Positions 24,648 through 37,158 of a DNA stretch of 64,000 bases are shown here, in pieces; the stretch's first letter is position 1; every line of letters starts with the position of its first letter. This stretch comes from Straminergon stramineum (taxonomy: Eukaryota > Streptophyta > Bryopsida > Hypnales > Calliergonaceae), in contig OY987265.1 of the NCBI GenBank assembly GCA_963920665.1, positions 38,879,001 through 38,943,000 on the forward strand, written 5' to 3'. A program made the translations under genes and the position numbers. The notes under the pieces are model-generated. The model was not told where the DNA came from and did no database searches. It worked only from the letters and a program-made list of their open reading frames with translations.

Positions 24648-27600
24648 CTCTAAAACCTATGAAAGTTTTCTACAAGACATACAACAATAAATAAAGCCTT
24701 TTGAGCTCTACTCAAAAAAATTTGGTACAATTTTTTTAATACAAAGTCCCCCCAATAAGTGCTTAATTAATTTTTTTGGGATTTATTTTTCACATCCATT
24801 TATCTTTTTAATTTTGGATATAAATTTTAGACATTTAAAAAAAAATTCTTTGCCAATTTGTAAGCAACATGTAAGGAAGTATGTGAAAAAATCCATTCGC
24901 ACCTTTAAGCTTTGAAATTAGACCACTAACAAGCTAGTGTGGCCTTACAAATGTTTCAGTATTATTTAATTGTAAAAGTTTGTCAAACTATTTGGTACTT
25001 ATGCAATATTTTTTGATATTTTGTACATTAATTACTTTACTAGTGGAATAAAAATCAATAAACCTTCTAGAATAAGAATTTAAAGGGAGTTTCAATTGGA
25101 AAATAACATATCATGACTATTAGATTAATTCTAGAAGTGAATATAGGCTAAATGCTAGTATTTTTTGTTTTTAACAAAAAAAAATCCAATTAAAAACAAT
25201 CGAACTTGTTGATTCTGTAAAGAGATGCCTTGATTTCCTACAAAATGAAACTTTCCATAATTTTTCATTTCAAAAATCAAAATATAATCATTCAAAGCTT
25301 TAGAATGATTATAGATTTTGAGTCAATAACACTTCATGTATTATCAATTAAAAAAATTAAATTAAAAAAGTCTCAATTAATAAAATTGAAACCATACTAT
25401 TCGATGCAATTTTTTAAATTATTTTTTCAAAATCCAAGAATTGAAATATTGGTGTCAACTGAATCCCTAACTGCCTAGTCAACCATATATGGTTGATCTG
25501 AAATTTCAGGCCCATTTTTGTGTGGGCGGTTAAATTCTTGTGACTGGTTTAAAAAAATTGGGGGGCAGTTTTGAGGGTTCACTGTGAAAAACTTTCATTT
25601 TTCATTGAGAAAGTACATATTCAATTATTGTGAGGTCTTCAAAGGCATATGTGTACTAGAAGTGGAGTGTAAAGTTTGCTAATTTCACTTCATTTCCTGG
25701 CTTTATGCAAAGCTTGGCAATTTCATTTGATTTGAGATCTAAGAAATTGTACTTATCCATTTGCTTTGAAAATGGTCCCAATGAAAAGCTTAAAGTCTTT
25801 TCATGATTTTCACCATTGAAAATTTCAACATGCAAGTGTTTATTTGAAGCTATTTGCAATTTCTACTTATAAACAAAAATTACATTTCAACAATTGCAAG
25901 GTGGATTGTGTAATGAGTTTGGTGTCTTTTCATGTGAAATTAAGTTTTTTGGAAGCGCATTCTAGTGTGATAACACTCTTTGAAGTTGGTCATGTTACCT
26001 CCAATCCCCCAAAACATATATATGCAAATTTTTGAAACATTGTGGACAAAGACAACGTACTAAAAATAGAAAATGTATATTTCCCTTGGTATAATCTCAC
26101 AACTCCTAAGGAATTTCGCACTCAAAATTGGTGTGCATACTAATAAACAAGCTCTATTAACATCTATACGGTTAGATTTGGAAAAAAAACACAATTTGCT
26201 TCATTGAGGATAACTACAAGCCAATGCTTTTTTTTCATAGTCAAAGCACACTTGAAAAGGCTTGGGCATTTAAGGGTTAAGTTGCCAACAAAAGATATGG
26301 GATAATCTTCATTCTTGTCAAAAACTTTACGATATGTTTGAATTTCTGGATGTATTTATGTCCTTATATTTTGATTATAGTGATACCTACACATTGTTAA
26401 ATTTTTAATTTTCATACTAGGTAACCCCTGGCCAACCCATTTTCTGAAATATGATAGTTGGGGAATTGAAATGGGTGGTTCAATTGTGACAAAGATAATG
26501 ATTTTATTTATTTTTAGATAATTAATTTTTATACTCTTTAGTTTTCTTAGCATCCTAACATTGACAAAAAATATGGGACTCAACTTACATGTATCTATTT
26601 TGTATATGTATTCAACATCCATACTTGTATTCATACTACTATTTGTATTTATCTTTGATTATGTCTTTGAAAATTGTATTTTATTTTCATTTATTTGGAG
26701 AGGGTGGTTAATTGACATGGATTGTCTAATTCTTTGAGTGGGAAGGCATTCAAAGCTTTTGAAGCATTTATGCAAAGAAAATGAAGGTAAGATTTTTGAG
26801 TTTTTAAAATGACAAAATTTCTTAGCTCTTTACCTAAATTTGTTTTAATAAAGAAAAAATTACTTGTATCTTTTCAGTTCTGATTGGAATAGCAAAAAAC
26901 AAAACCTTTTGATGAAAAAGATGACAATAAAGAACTACATCAAAAAATAAATAATTAATAAAGAAATTGAAGTCACCGGAGCTTGCCCCAAAATAAAAAA
27001 TATGCAATGGTTTGAATTTAGAAGACATTAGGGATTAATATAATTGTGAATGATATTTCATATAGCTTCATAGTGATTTTATTTTGTTCCATAATTCAAC
27101 TAGTTTTAAGTTTAAGATTCAATTTTGATAATCTCAAAAGAATTTTCATATTGAAGATTGCCTTTGAATAAATATTATTTAGCTATAAAAAACTTGAATC
27201 CTAAACCCTAAACCTTTAAGTTTAGATTCAATTTTATAGCCTAATTTCAGTGAGTTTTGAGACCTACACTAGAACTCAATTCATTAGAATTAAATTATTG
27301 TTAAATTTTGTTTTGAATCCAACCACTTATGGGGCTTGGTGAAGGAATCCAAACCAAAATTTGTGCCAAAATTGGCACATTTTTCAACTCTACCATGAAA
27401 TAATAATTTTTAAAAATCTGGTAGTAATCTTGTTTAAATGTTGACGTACTAAATTATCTATAAAGAATTTCAACTAATTTAATTAGTACACATGAAATGA
27501 AAAAGATTTAGATTAGTATTTTGTGAAATTTATATAATAAGATAAGTTGACATAATTATATCATTCAAGCAAATGTAAAAACATAATTATTTCTCAATGG

Positions 27601-28719
27601 TAAGTTACTTTTGTTCATAGAAATGGTTGTGTAAGTGCATATGCCATAATCTTAAAATAAATTCATATATCATCTTTTATAATCATAGCATGTTTTATGG
27701 AATACTATATTTCATTTTGAAGCTTGAAGGAATTTGTTCCATTGAGTAACATTGAATTTCAAAGAATATTTTTATGTCTAATATAAAATTAGATCTTAGG
27801 TATAAGGAGAGATATTGGAATTGTATAGAAAAATCTTTACTTATGGTAAGATAACCTTAAACTTAGAAAATTTCTTTGAAAAGCATAATTTGAGTGTTAG
27901 AAAGCTCTCATTTAAAAAATCTTATATAGACAATTTTACAATAATTAAAATTGAGGGAAATCTAAAAACAAATTTGATTATAATATGCAAAAGCTATAAG
28001 AGGTCAAAGTTCATTGATTGATTTTCTAAAATTGTGCTCTATTTTTAATATTCACACATTGAAGAGAATGCGACAAGCATCTATGTTTTCTTTGTTTTTT
28101 TCTAGGACTCAATTCTAGAAACATACTAGGAATTGGGTGATTCTATCTAATGCCATCTTGGTAAATATCCTTGCAAGACATACACTAACCTACACTAGGA
28201 TCACATTTGTTAAAAAACAATTCAAAATATAATTAAATATGGCATCTAATGAAATTTTCAGAAATTGTAATATGGCATAAATGAATAGTATAGAAAATGT
28301 TAATGAAAATAATGTTAATCCCAAGAAAAAATTACAAAGCCAAAGTTACAAGTACTAGTAAAGTTATGGGTATTGGTAAAGTCCTAAGTACCAATAAAAC
28401 TAGGAGTCTCACTAAAGGCTATGGAATATTTTGAACCATGCTAGAGGGCAATCGTGAAATATTTTGAACCCGGTAAAATGAACTTCCAAAAATTCTAAAT
28501 TCAATTAACAAAAAAAGAATTGATTTTGTATTGGTTCCAACAAATCTGACCCCAACATATAATCTGATGTACTTGATTTTAGGATTGGCAAAAATTAATT
28601 AAAAAAACAAAAGTTGATTTGTTTTGCAAATTATAATGAAAGGGACCTGAAAAAAAAATTAATTTTATGTTGTAAATGTTGAACTATCAAAAAAATGGAC
28701 CACACACAAATCTTACAAT
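24648..28719. other. AT-rich intergenic DNA, no gene recognised
   Basis: No supported reading frame. An unpaired TTAA-type terminus (GGGCATTTAAGGGTTAA) ends near 26279, and a weaker one (ACATTAGGGATTAA) near 27040. Both suggest eroded members of the same mobile group. Confidence 0.45.
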
Positions 28720-28798
28720 CACTAGGTAGAAACATAGTCCTTGTAGACTCAACATTAAGACCCACATTGAGTCTACAAGGACCATGTTTCTATTAGTG
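28720..28798. mobile_element. Small CACTA-like hairpin (79 bp)
   Basis: CACTAGGTAGAAACATAGTC through TTTCTATTAGTG forms a near-perfect hairpin: CCTTGTAGACTCAA pairs with TTGAGTCTACAAGG around a short loop. The termini resemble the CACTA MITEs in the window. No clear target duplication. Confidence 0.6.
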
Positions 28799-29322
28799 TG
28801 TGGACCACATGTAAGTCTCACTATGGGCCAAATAGGCCACATGCAATTCTCAAAATAATATAAATTCATCACCCTCTTAAAGTTCCTATAATTAAATTAA
28901 GGTGCAAAATTCTTAAAAATAAATGAAGAAATATTGAATTTAAACAATTCTGAAAGCAACTACGAAATCACTTTTTTCCAAATTTATGAAATCATTCGAC
29001 ATGAAATGCCAACCGTGATAGCCGGGTAAGATGGTATTGCAATGAATATCATTTGATATTGTACATGAAGGGTTGATGTGGCACTTAGGTGCCGAAATTG
29101 AGTTTACAAGTCAGATTCTCAAGGGTCCATGTCACCTCACACCATTCACAAGATGACATGTGGCACTATTTTACAAAAATGATTTAATTTATGCCAAATC
29201 TGACCTTTGCATAAGGTAATATTGTGATATATGGGCATGTGCGATGCACTAAACTAATTTATCCTTTAACCAGGGGTGCAAGATTGCTGTCACATGATGC
29301 AAAGCACTGTCACTACAAACTA

Positions 29323-29403
29323 CTCCCTCCGTTTGGAAATAGTGTATCCTTTCTCAGTGCAATCACCATTGAGAATGGATATACTATTTCCAAATGGAGA
29401 GAG
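29323..29403. mobile_element. Stowaway-type MITE (81 bp)
   Basis: CTCCCTCCGTTTGGAAATAG opens the element and CTATTTCCAAATGGAGAGAG closes it, flanked on each side by TA. CTCCCTCCGT with a TA duplication is the Tc1/mariner Stowaway signature known from flowering plants. The whole element can fold into one hairpin. Confidence 0.85.
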
Positions 29404-31199
29404 TATTTTTTTCGGTGGAAATCTGTACAACACGGTGACATTGTAGACTACCCTTAAGTCAAACAGTGTGACCTCAAAAAAAAAGTGGCACGCACAAATA
29501 GACAGTATAAATCAGTGCAGTTTGATTTGAAATTCAGTTTTTAATCACCAGATAGTCCATATAAAATGTTATATAATTAAATTAAAACTTAAAACTTAAA
29601 AAAGATTTATATTTTTAAAATTTTCATTTTAAAAGAAAAAGAAAAAGAAGTCCCCAGCCACTTTTTCAAATTCCAACACTGCAAGGAAGCAAAGCGCCAC
29701 GCTGCCTGGAGACGGTGAGAGACGACGGGACGACGAGTCCACACGGAGACCAGGAAAAAAAGAAAAAAAAGCGAAAAGAAAAGAAGTGTCAACAGATATC
29801 AGTAAGTTAGTCGTCACTAGTAAGTTAAGTTAAGATAGTATAAACCCTAATTCCCCCACCCAGCAAAAATTCCCCCAACCCCAAGTTTTAGGTTTTAGGT
29901 TTTATTTTATTTTATTTATTTTGGGGCCTTCCGTCACTTCCGTCCTGAAAATTTACAGTATCTTACATTATGAGGGTTAGCAAGTGGCCTAAATTGAAAT
30001 TTCCACATGCATATTTTTGGGGGAGGTTCGTGTCACCCTAAATCAAATTGCAAGATGACAAGTAGCACTTTTGACAAGAACTAACCATTTCAATTTGGAC
30101 CCTCGCGTTGGGAAATTGCATCCTTGAATATGGATGAAACTTCTAAATTATGGATGAAATTTTTGTGTTTCCTTCTTAGGATATGCACTTTTGTTTGAAG
30201 AGGATGATTTCTTGAAGATTTTGTTGCAATTTAGGGTGGTTTCATCCATTGAGAAAAGCAAAAAATAGCACCACATATTTTCCCTCAAGTTTCTTTTTTA
30301 GCTTTGGGATCTCATTTTTCCTGAAATGGAAACCTTAGAATGCACCCCCATCCTCTTCTTGTATGCACCATTACAACCATATAAGTTACTATTCCTTCCA
30401 CCTATAGAAATCAAGGAAAATAAATAGTCTATTCCTAAGTCCCTAGGCAGGACGTTAAGGTAGCTTTGGAGATTGATCCGTCATTGCTCTTGCCAAGGGT
30501 AAATGTCAGAAATTGCCTCCCCCTAGTTTGCGCCACATGAATCTTGTATTTCTTCACCTCTCCTACCTAATTTGGGGTGCCCTTTGATTGCAAGTATGAT
30601 TCGAAATTTCCAAATTTCATCATAAGTGGCAAATAGAAAATTCCACAATGTTTTCCCTGTGTGTAAAACACAAGGGGAATGAGGGGCAATAAGGGGATCA
30701 ATCCCCCTTGGCCTATTATTAAAGTGGTTAGTTGAAGTGAGCATCTTGCATTTGTCTTCCCCCAATCAAGGATAAATATAAAAAATTACCTCTATTTATG
30801 TGGTCGCTTAGTATCCAGCATTCTTCATCGCTCTCCTATAGTACCCTCAATCTCTTCCCTAGCTAATTCATGACCTTTGAATCCACATTAAAATTTGAAA
30901 GTTCCAAATTTCATCATGGGTGGCAACAGTTTTTTTTTTGGCCATGTGGTAGTTCGTTGGCTGTGCTACACTGGTCCAAATTTGGAGGGACGACGGCACA
31001 GGGGCCAATTTTTGGCGGGCTGAGTGAATTATCGCTCAAAACAAAAACGCTGGGTGGCAATGAAAAAAATTACCCCAGTGATTTTACCCCAGGGGTAAAA
31101 AACGTGCAGACTTTGAATGACCACTTTACCATCCTGCAGCCTCCAGCACCTGAGTGGCATTTCAATTCAACAATGGAGCCCCAAGTTCAACTCCCACAG
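29404..31199. other. Intergenic DNA, no gene recognised
   Basis: A less AT-rich patch at about 29650-29780 and scattered CCCC/GGGG tracts, but no exon with homology I can recognise. GATGACATGTGGCACTATTT near 29150 has a diverged relative near 30055 (GATGACAAGTAGCACTTTT), so part of this is repeated. Confidence 0.45.
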
Positions 31200-32410
31200 A
31201 CAAGACAGACACACAGTCATAAGTTACCTTACAATCAAAACCTCCCTTGGCTTGGCTTGGCTTGGCTTGGGGCCTTCCTTCAATTGATTTGTCTTCCCCA
31301 TAACTTATCAATAGTTCCCCTGGCTCCACTTGATTTGTCAGGGCCAGGGGGTCCAAGGTCCCCCCCCCCCCCTTCCCAAGGCCCAATGAAGCTCCCCCCT
31401 CCCCAAGGCACGTTTTGAAAGGGCCCCAGTGAGTTGAGTTGAGTTGCAGCAGAACTGACTCACTACTACTGTACAACAACAGACGAACTGAACTGAACGG
31501 ACGGACGGACAGACAGATGGACAGAAGGAAGGACGGACGGAAGGACGGACCACGAAGCAAACGAAACGGTGCGATAGTACCACGTGGAAGGTGGCCGGTG
31601 GGGGAACCCTCACTCCCACTTACTATTTCGAACTCACCACTTCAGTTACCTTACCTTACCTGGGCTTAATTTACCCCCTGGTGAGGGTAACTCAAAATTT
31701 ACCCCCCACCTTCTCCCCGTCGCCCGGGCGGGGGCTGGCTGCGTGCCTGCCTGACCTACTTGGCACGACGGCGGTCGCGCAACGAGATTTACGGCCCGGG
31801 TCCCGCGGTGCATCCCGGCCCGGGTCGTCCCCGGGCTGGAGGGGAAGGGGCCCCGCGCGGCCCTCCCTGACCTGACCCGACCCGACGACGAAGACGCGAG
31901 AGAGAGCAAACCAGACGGGGCATGGCAATAGACGTGAATGGGGAACCTGGGCTTGATGAGAAAGAGAGCGGAAGAGAACACCGTCGTCGCCATGCCCGCT
32001 GTTGAGAAAGCCTCCCCTCCCTCTCTGGTGCTCCGCCGCCTTGCCTCCATCGCCCCTTCCCTAGCAGCCTCCATCTTGCCCTCGCCGTAGTTGAGTGGGT
32101 TTCGCTGTTGTCGTCATCGGCCTCGCACTTTGCTGGCTTGATGGTTCCCCGCTTGGGTTGTTGATTGCGGGGGAAAAAAAACGCACGCTTGCTGGCAATC
32201 GGGAGATGTTCGGTCGTCGTCGTCGCTGCTGCTGCTGCTGCTACTGCTGCGGCGGCGGGCTCTGTTTCGTACACAACAACTTGGGGTGCGGCTGACTGCA
32301 CCCACTTGCGGAGTTACTTAAATCAGTCGCTTGCGAACGCACGCACTCGCTCGCTCGCTTGCTCAGGGACGGTGAGATCGGGCGGATTGATGAGCGGCCT
32401 GTTGCACGAG
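31200..32410 (+). promoter_or_regulatory. GC-rich island: promoter and likely first leader exon of the Pumilio gene
   Basis: Composition shifts abruptly from AT-rich to GC-rich, with simple repeats (GGCTT)n near 31250, (GGAC)n near 31497-31550 and (CTG/CTGCTA)n near 32225-32250. Long overlapping frames in all directions are a by-product of high GC and show no domain. CACGAG|GTGAGA at 32410/32411 is a good donor for a leader intron. The transcription start cannot be placed. Confidence 0.5.
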
Positions 32411-33034
32411 GTGAGACGCGTGTGGTGATTGGGTTTGGGTTTGGTTGTCGTAGGGGATGGGTTTGGGGGTTCGATTGGGAGTTGTGATGGTGTGGGAGTG
32501 TGCGGGGAAGGGATTGGAGGCGGAGAGACGGGGTTTGGAGGTCGGTGGAGGTGATCCGAGCGCGTGGTGGTATTGGTATTTTGGTGTTGGTGGCTAGGTT
32601 TTGTTTTTTGTGATCGGGGAGCGAGGCGATCTTGGGGAGGGAGATCGGGCGACGAGGGTTTGGGCGTGGTATTTGAAGAGTGTAGTAGCGTCGTGGTGTG
32701 CTGTGCTTTGTGGTAGCGATGGGCTAGATTGGTTGGGCGTTGGCAATCGCGATGGTGGCTGTTGGTTTGCAATTGCGTTCGGGAATTGTTGTAGTAGGCG
32801 AATCGATGGTCCTGTTTTGCTTTCTTCAGTAACGTACCCGGGTTTGGAGCTTCTTGATTTACTGTTGTGAATATTTTTTTCGGATTTGATTGAGCTGAGA
32901 ATTATCTTTGCTTGTAACACGCTTTCGTGATCAAATGCGCGGGTTTTGGTCGTTGCATTTCGTGGTTTCGAATTGCGGAGCACTGAAATTGGTCAGAATA
33001 GTAACAACCTTAGATTGTGTGTCTGTCTGTCCAG
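32411..33034 (+). other. Probable 5' UTR intron of the Pumilio gene (624 bp)
   Basis: Donor GAG|GTGAGACG and acceptor TGTCTGTCTGTCCAG| bracket GT-rich sequence with no useful frame, ending 118 bases before the start codon. A long first intron in the leader fits plant regulatory genes. Inferred from splice-site quality only. Confidence 0.5.
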
Positions 33035-33068
33035 GTGAGCGTTACGAGAGGTGATCTTGTATCCGTTG

Positions 33069-33122
33069 ATGGTCCTCAGTCCGGGCGGGCGGGAAGAAGG
33101 AATACCGACACAGCCTTGCTAG
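33069..33122 (+). promoter_or_regulatory. uORF (17 codons) in the Pumilio leader
   Basis: ATG at 33069 opens MVLSPGGREEGIPTQPC and stops at TAG 33120-33122, only 30 bases before the main ATG at 33153. It lies in the exon after the predicted leader intron, so it should be in the mature mRNA and could lower translation of the main frame. Confidence 0.45.
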
Positions 33123-33152
33123 ACTCTTAGGAAATTCGCGACCTTTGCTACG

Positions 33153-36100
33153 ATGGAGCAAGACGATGAGGAGTTCGAGCAGCTCCTGCACGAAATTCCG
33201 CAGGCTACCTCTCCCGACACTCCCAACGAGGTTCCGCGTGCAACCTCGGCCCCTCCTCATTTGGAAGAGCTCCAGCGTGTGTATGGACAGAACGTGGACG
33301 CGCACGAGTTCGGGTTGCGCCCCGACGAAATCCCGGTGAAGCCCTTCATCGACATTCGCTGTGACGAGCAGTACGAGGATTTCTACAAGTCGTATTCGGG
33401 AGGGAAAAAGCTGCCTCCGCCGATGGACAATCGGACTTTGTACAACGACCTTCCCGTGCTGTCTCCCAAAGCCAGCCAGCTCTCGTACAGCCTCGCCGGG
33501 CTGCAGCTGGACAGCCCTCGGACGCGGCATCGGAAGCATCGCCAGCTCGAGGCGCATCAGAAGCAACAGCAGCAGCAGGTGATGTTTCAGCAACAGCGGG
33601 AGCCTTCGCCTGTGCACCATTTCGCTAACTCGTCTTCGAATCAAATGTTTGGGGAGCCCAAGATGACTTCCGCGTTTGGAAATTTGAATTTTGATGGTAA
33701 TGGTGGCAGGGGATTGCAAACGATTCCTGATGAAGCTGCTGACAGTTTGACTGGGAGTCATGGTGTGAATGGTGGACTCAATGGTGGGAGTATTTCCAAT
33801 GGTCAAGGTCCTGTGGAGGCTAATGGGATGTATGATGCTTTCGGTGTAGGATCTGGGGGTTTCGGTGCAGGATCTGGAACTTCCTTGGAAACTTTCACCT
33901 CTAGATCGCCCCCTCCCATGGATCTGTTTCCCAGGGCATCCTCAGCCATGGATGCGCTGGGGAATGGTTTGTATAACGGGATAGGAGATTTCACGGCCTC
34001 TCAAGCCGTGGAGAAGTTGTTGAGGCAGGGTTCACCAGGGTTGAATACGTTCACGGCGACGAGGGGTGGGGAGCCTTACGGATCTGCTGGGACGACGCCC
34101 TTTGAGCAACAGCAGCAGCAGCAATCCGAAGTGTTGGAAGCTGTCCACGCTGCAGCACGCGGCCAAGCCGCCACTGCACCCGGTACGGACTTCTTCTCGC
34201 CCTCCCCCCAGCAACAAATTTTGTACGACAAGGATTTTTCGTCCTTGTACGAGGCTCAGCGGCAATCCAATGTCCTAGCACAAGCGCAGGCGCAAATGAC
34301 CGCTTTTAGGTATGCACAGCAAGTGCAGTTGCAAATGGAGGCGCAGATGGAAGATGAGAAGAGGAAGCAGCGCCTGATCCTCCAGCAGCATCAGCAACAG
34401 TTAGTGGACCGCCAGAATCATATGCAGCTTTTGGCGAGTTTTCAAGGCCAGCAAACTGCCGGCCCATATGGTAGGGGGGGTATTGCCCCCACAATGAACT
34501 CTATTCATAATCAAGCTATAGTACAGAAGTTGCGGCTTCAGCAGCAGCAGCAGCAACAACAACAACATCAGCAACAGCATATGCTAGAGGGCCTGTGGCC
34601 TTTAGTGCCCACGGAAAGTCCGCGCACTACTGCCGCCCCGAGCATCTGCCGATATTTTACGCAGGGTTATTGCAGCCGTGGGGATATGTGTCCCTTCATG
34701 CATGCCCCATCCGGAGCTAGTTCTAGAGTAGGTCACGCGACGTCGGCAACCTTGAAAGAGGCTGCTCGAATTGGGCAACCCGCTGCAGCGTCTCGGGATG
34801 AAAGACTGCCTGCCTACCCAGAGAAAATACTTCAAAGGCGAAGTCCCCGTGCAAGTAACGGAGGGCCCCCCGCAGTGTCGATTGCTACAGGATTGCGAAG
34901 GAAAGGAGATGGAGTGTCCAATGGGCATTCGAATGGGTACAGTAATGGTCACATTGCTTTGGGCGCCACCCACTTACCCTCTCCATTTATGGGAGACCCG
35001 CAGGCTCATCGGGCTATCCAAGAGAATCTAGAGTTCGATTCAAGACTATCGGTTGCCCATCATTTGCAGCAGCAGCAGCAACCCAAGTATACTAAGCTCG
35101 AGGAGGTTGAGGGTCGTATTTATTTGATTGCCAAGGATCAGCATGGCTGTAGGTTTTTGCAGAAGAAGTTTGATGAGGGTGGACCTGAAGATGTGCAGAA
35201 GATATTCCATGAGATCATTGGTCACATCACAGAGCTGATGAAAGACCCATTCGGAAACTATCTGGTACAGAAGCTACTGGAGGTGTGCGATGAGTCCCAG
35301 CGGATGGAGATCTTGCGAGTTGTAACCATGGATGGGGAGCTGGTTAAGATATCCTTAAATATGCACGGGTACGCCAATTAGGGTTTTAGTTCATCAAGTC
35401 AATTTTTAACTAGGGTTTTAGGTCTAAATTAGGGTTTGTGTTTTAATCCTGACTATACACGTCCTGACGATGGCTGATGTTGCTGGATGTTGCTGAAAAT
35501 GGGTTGCTTGGGTGATGTTGACTGATACCCTGGCCTGAATCCTCACTAGACCTCTTGAAGATTAAGCATTGGTCTGTGTTTGGGCGGTACTACCCAGTAC
35601 GATTCAACTCGGATCAGCTCGAGATTCTCTAGTGCTACTCTCTTGTTGCACAAGATTCCTCAGTGATTCTGTCTGTAGCTTGTGTAAAGCATATATTTCC
35701 CCGACTATTCTTTAGTATTTATTATGACCTTTACCTTTTCTCTAATTTTGTTGTCCCATTGTTTTCCAGGACCCGGGCCGTGCAGAAGCTAATAGAGACT
35801 CTGAAGTCCCCTGAGCAGGTGAACATGGTAATTACAGCTTTGACGGAAGGGGTTGTTGAGTTGATCAAAGATCTTAACGGGAATCACGTGGTGCAGCGAT
35901 GCTTACAGAAGCTTAGTCACGAAGACAGCCAGGTTTGTTCTGGTGCTATGGATATTTCGGTCAACAACGCAATCTACGCGAAATTAGGAGATTTAATTTT
36001 TTTTTTTTGTATTTACGAAGCTGCATTGAAGCGAGGAGTTTCTAGCATCTCCTGTGTTTGATCAATAGTCAGTTAGTAATTATCTATCCATCTCCTTTGA

Positions 36101-37158
36101 ACAGTTCATCTTTGATGCGGCTGCTGCGCATTGCGTGGAGATAGCGACGCACCGTCATGGGTGCTGTGTTATGCAGCGATGCGTAGATTTTGCTTCGGCT
36201 CCACAGAAACAACGCCTTGTTGCAGTTATTGCAGCGAATGCCCTGGCCCTTTCACAAGATCCCTATGGGTAAGTGGCTTGGCATTGTGAAAAGCTTAATT
36301 AATTTCTGGTAAATGTTGATGGTGCATGCTCTTCTTATTGAATCTCTTGCATACTCGGTCTGATCCGTTACATCCGCATGGATTAAGTGACTCTTGGTAG
36401 ACTAGTCAGGAGGATCAGTGGCCTGATTGAAAATATGCCTCACTTTTGGCTTGACGTAATGGCTATGGTAATCCACCGTAGCACATAATTATACAACCTT
36501 TGGGCTCTGCAAATAGATGTACCTTGGAAGCAAGAAAAGGCTGACGTACTCAAACTTCCGTTGAATCTTGCAGCAACTATGTTGTCCAGTACATCCTTGA
36601 CCTGAAAACGGGATGGGCCACGTCAGAGGTAATGGTTAGGCTCGAAGGCAATTATGCCTTTTTGGCTATGCAGAAGTTTTCTAGTAACGTGGTTGAGAAG
36701 TGCCTTAAATTGGGCGTGGAGGAACATCGGGGTCGCTTGGTCCGGGAGTTGACCGCTAGCTCTCGTCTAGGCCAGTTACTTCAGGATCAATACGCAAACT
36801 ACGTCATTCAGTCTGCTCTGTCAGTGTGCAAGGTATATTCTTACGCTGGTTTATTTTACTCCCGACTCTTTGGTCACGTCCATGGAGGTGATGCTCATGT
36901 TTTATTGTTACTTGTCCTCCGAGTTATCAGGTCTCTTGATAATCGAAGCTTTGTGTACATCTGCTACTACCCTATTGGTGTACATGCAGTAACGTTGCTC
37001 TTGGTTCAACCTATATGTCTTACAGTGTTCCTTGTACATTGTGGATACAGGGCCCATTGCATGCTGGTTTGGTGGATGCTATACGGCCCTACTTGCCAGC
37101 TCTTCGGAACAGTCCATACGGCAAGCGGATATTATCACGCACAAATATCAAGAAGTGA
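33153..37158 (+). CDS. PUM: Pumilio (PUF) RNA-binding protein with a CCCH zinc finger
   Basis: Five exons join in frame to 969 aa: 33153-35368, 35770-35932, 36105-36268, 36574-36832, 37051-37158. The N-terminal half is low-complexity with Gln tracts (138-142, 319-324, about 463-479). A CX7CX5CX3H zinc finger uses C499, C507, C513 and H517. Eight PUF repeats fill residues about 651-965. The base-reading residues are CR/Q, NY/Q, TR/Q, NH/Q, CC/Q, NY/Q, SN/E and NY/Q for repeats 1-8; by the PUF code this predicts binding to 5'-UGUAUAUA. The HGCRFLQ and HRHGCCV motifs match the plant APUM7-12 subgroup. Such proteins bind 3' UTRs in the cytoplasm to repress or destabilise mRNAs. The stop TGA is at 37156-37158. 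I see no TGTANATA in the downstream 3' region, so self-binding is not evident. The family is certain; targets are unknown. Confidence 0.95.

Noticed and set aside
31646..32301. Long minus-strand open frames with Ala/Arg/Ser-rich products
   Set aside because: They overlap in several frames, have only low-complexity composition expected of GC-rich DNA, show no domain, and sit in the promoter/leader of the Pumilio gene.
33042..33806. 254-codon minus-strand frame over the first Pumilio exon
   Set aside because: It is the antisense shadow of a GC-rich coding exon; the product is Leu/Arg-rich without a recognisable domain.
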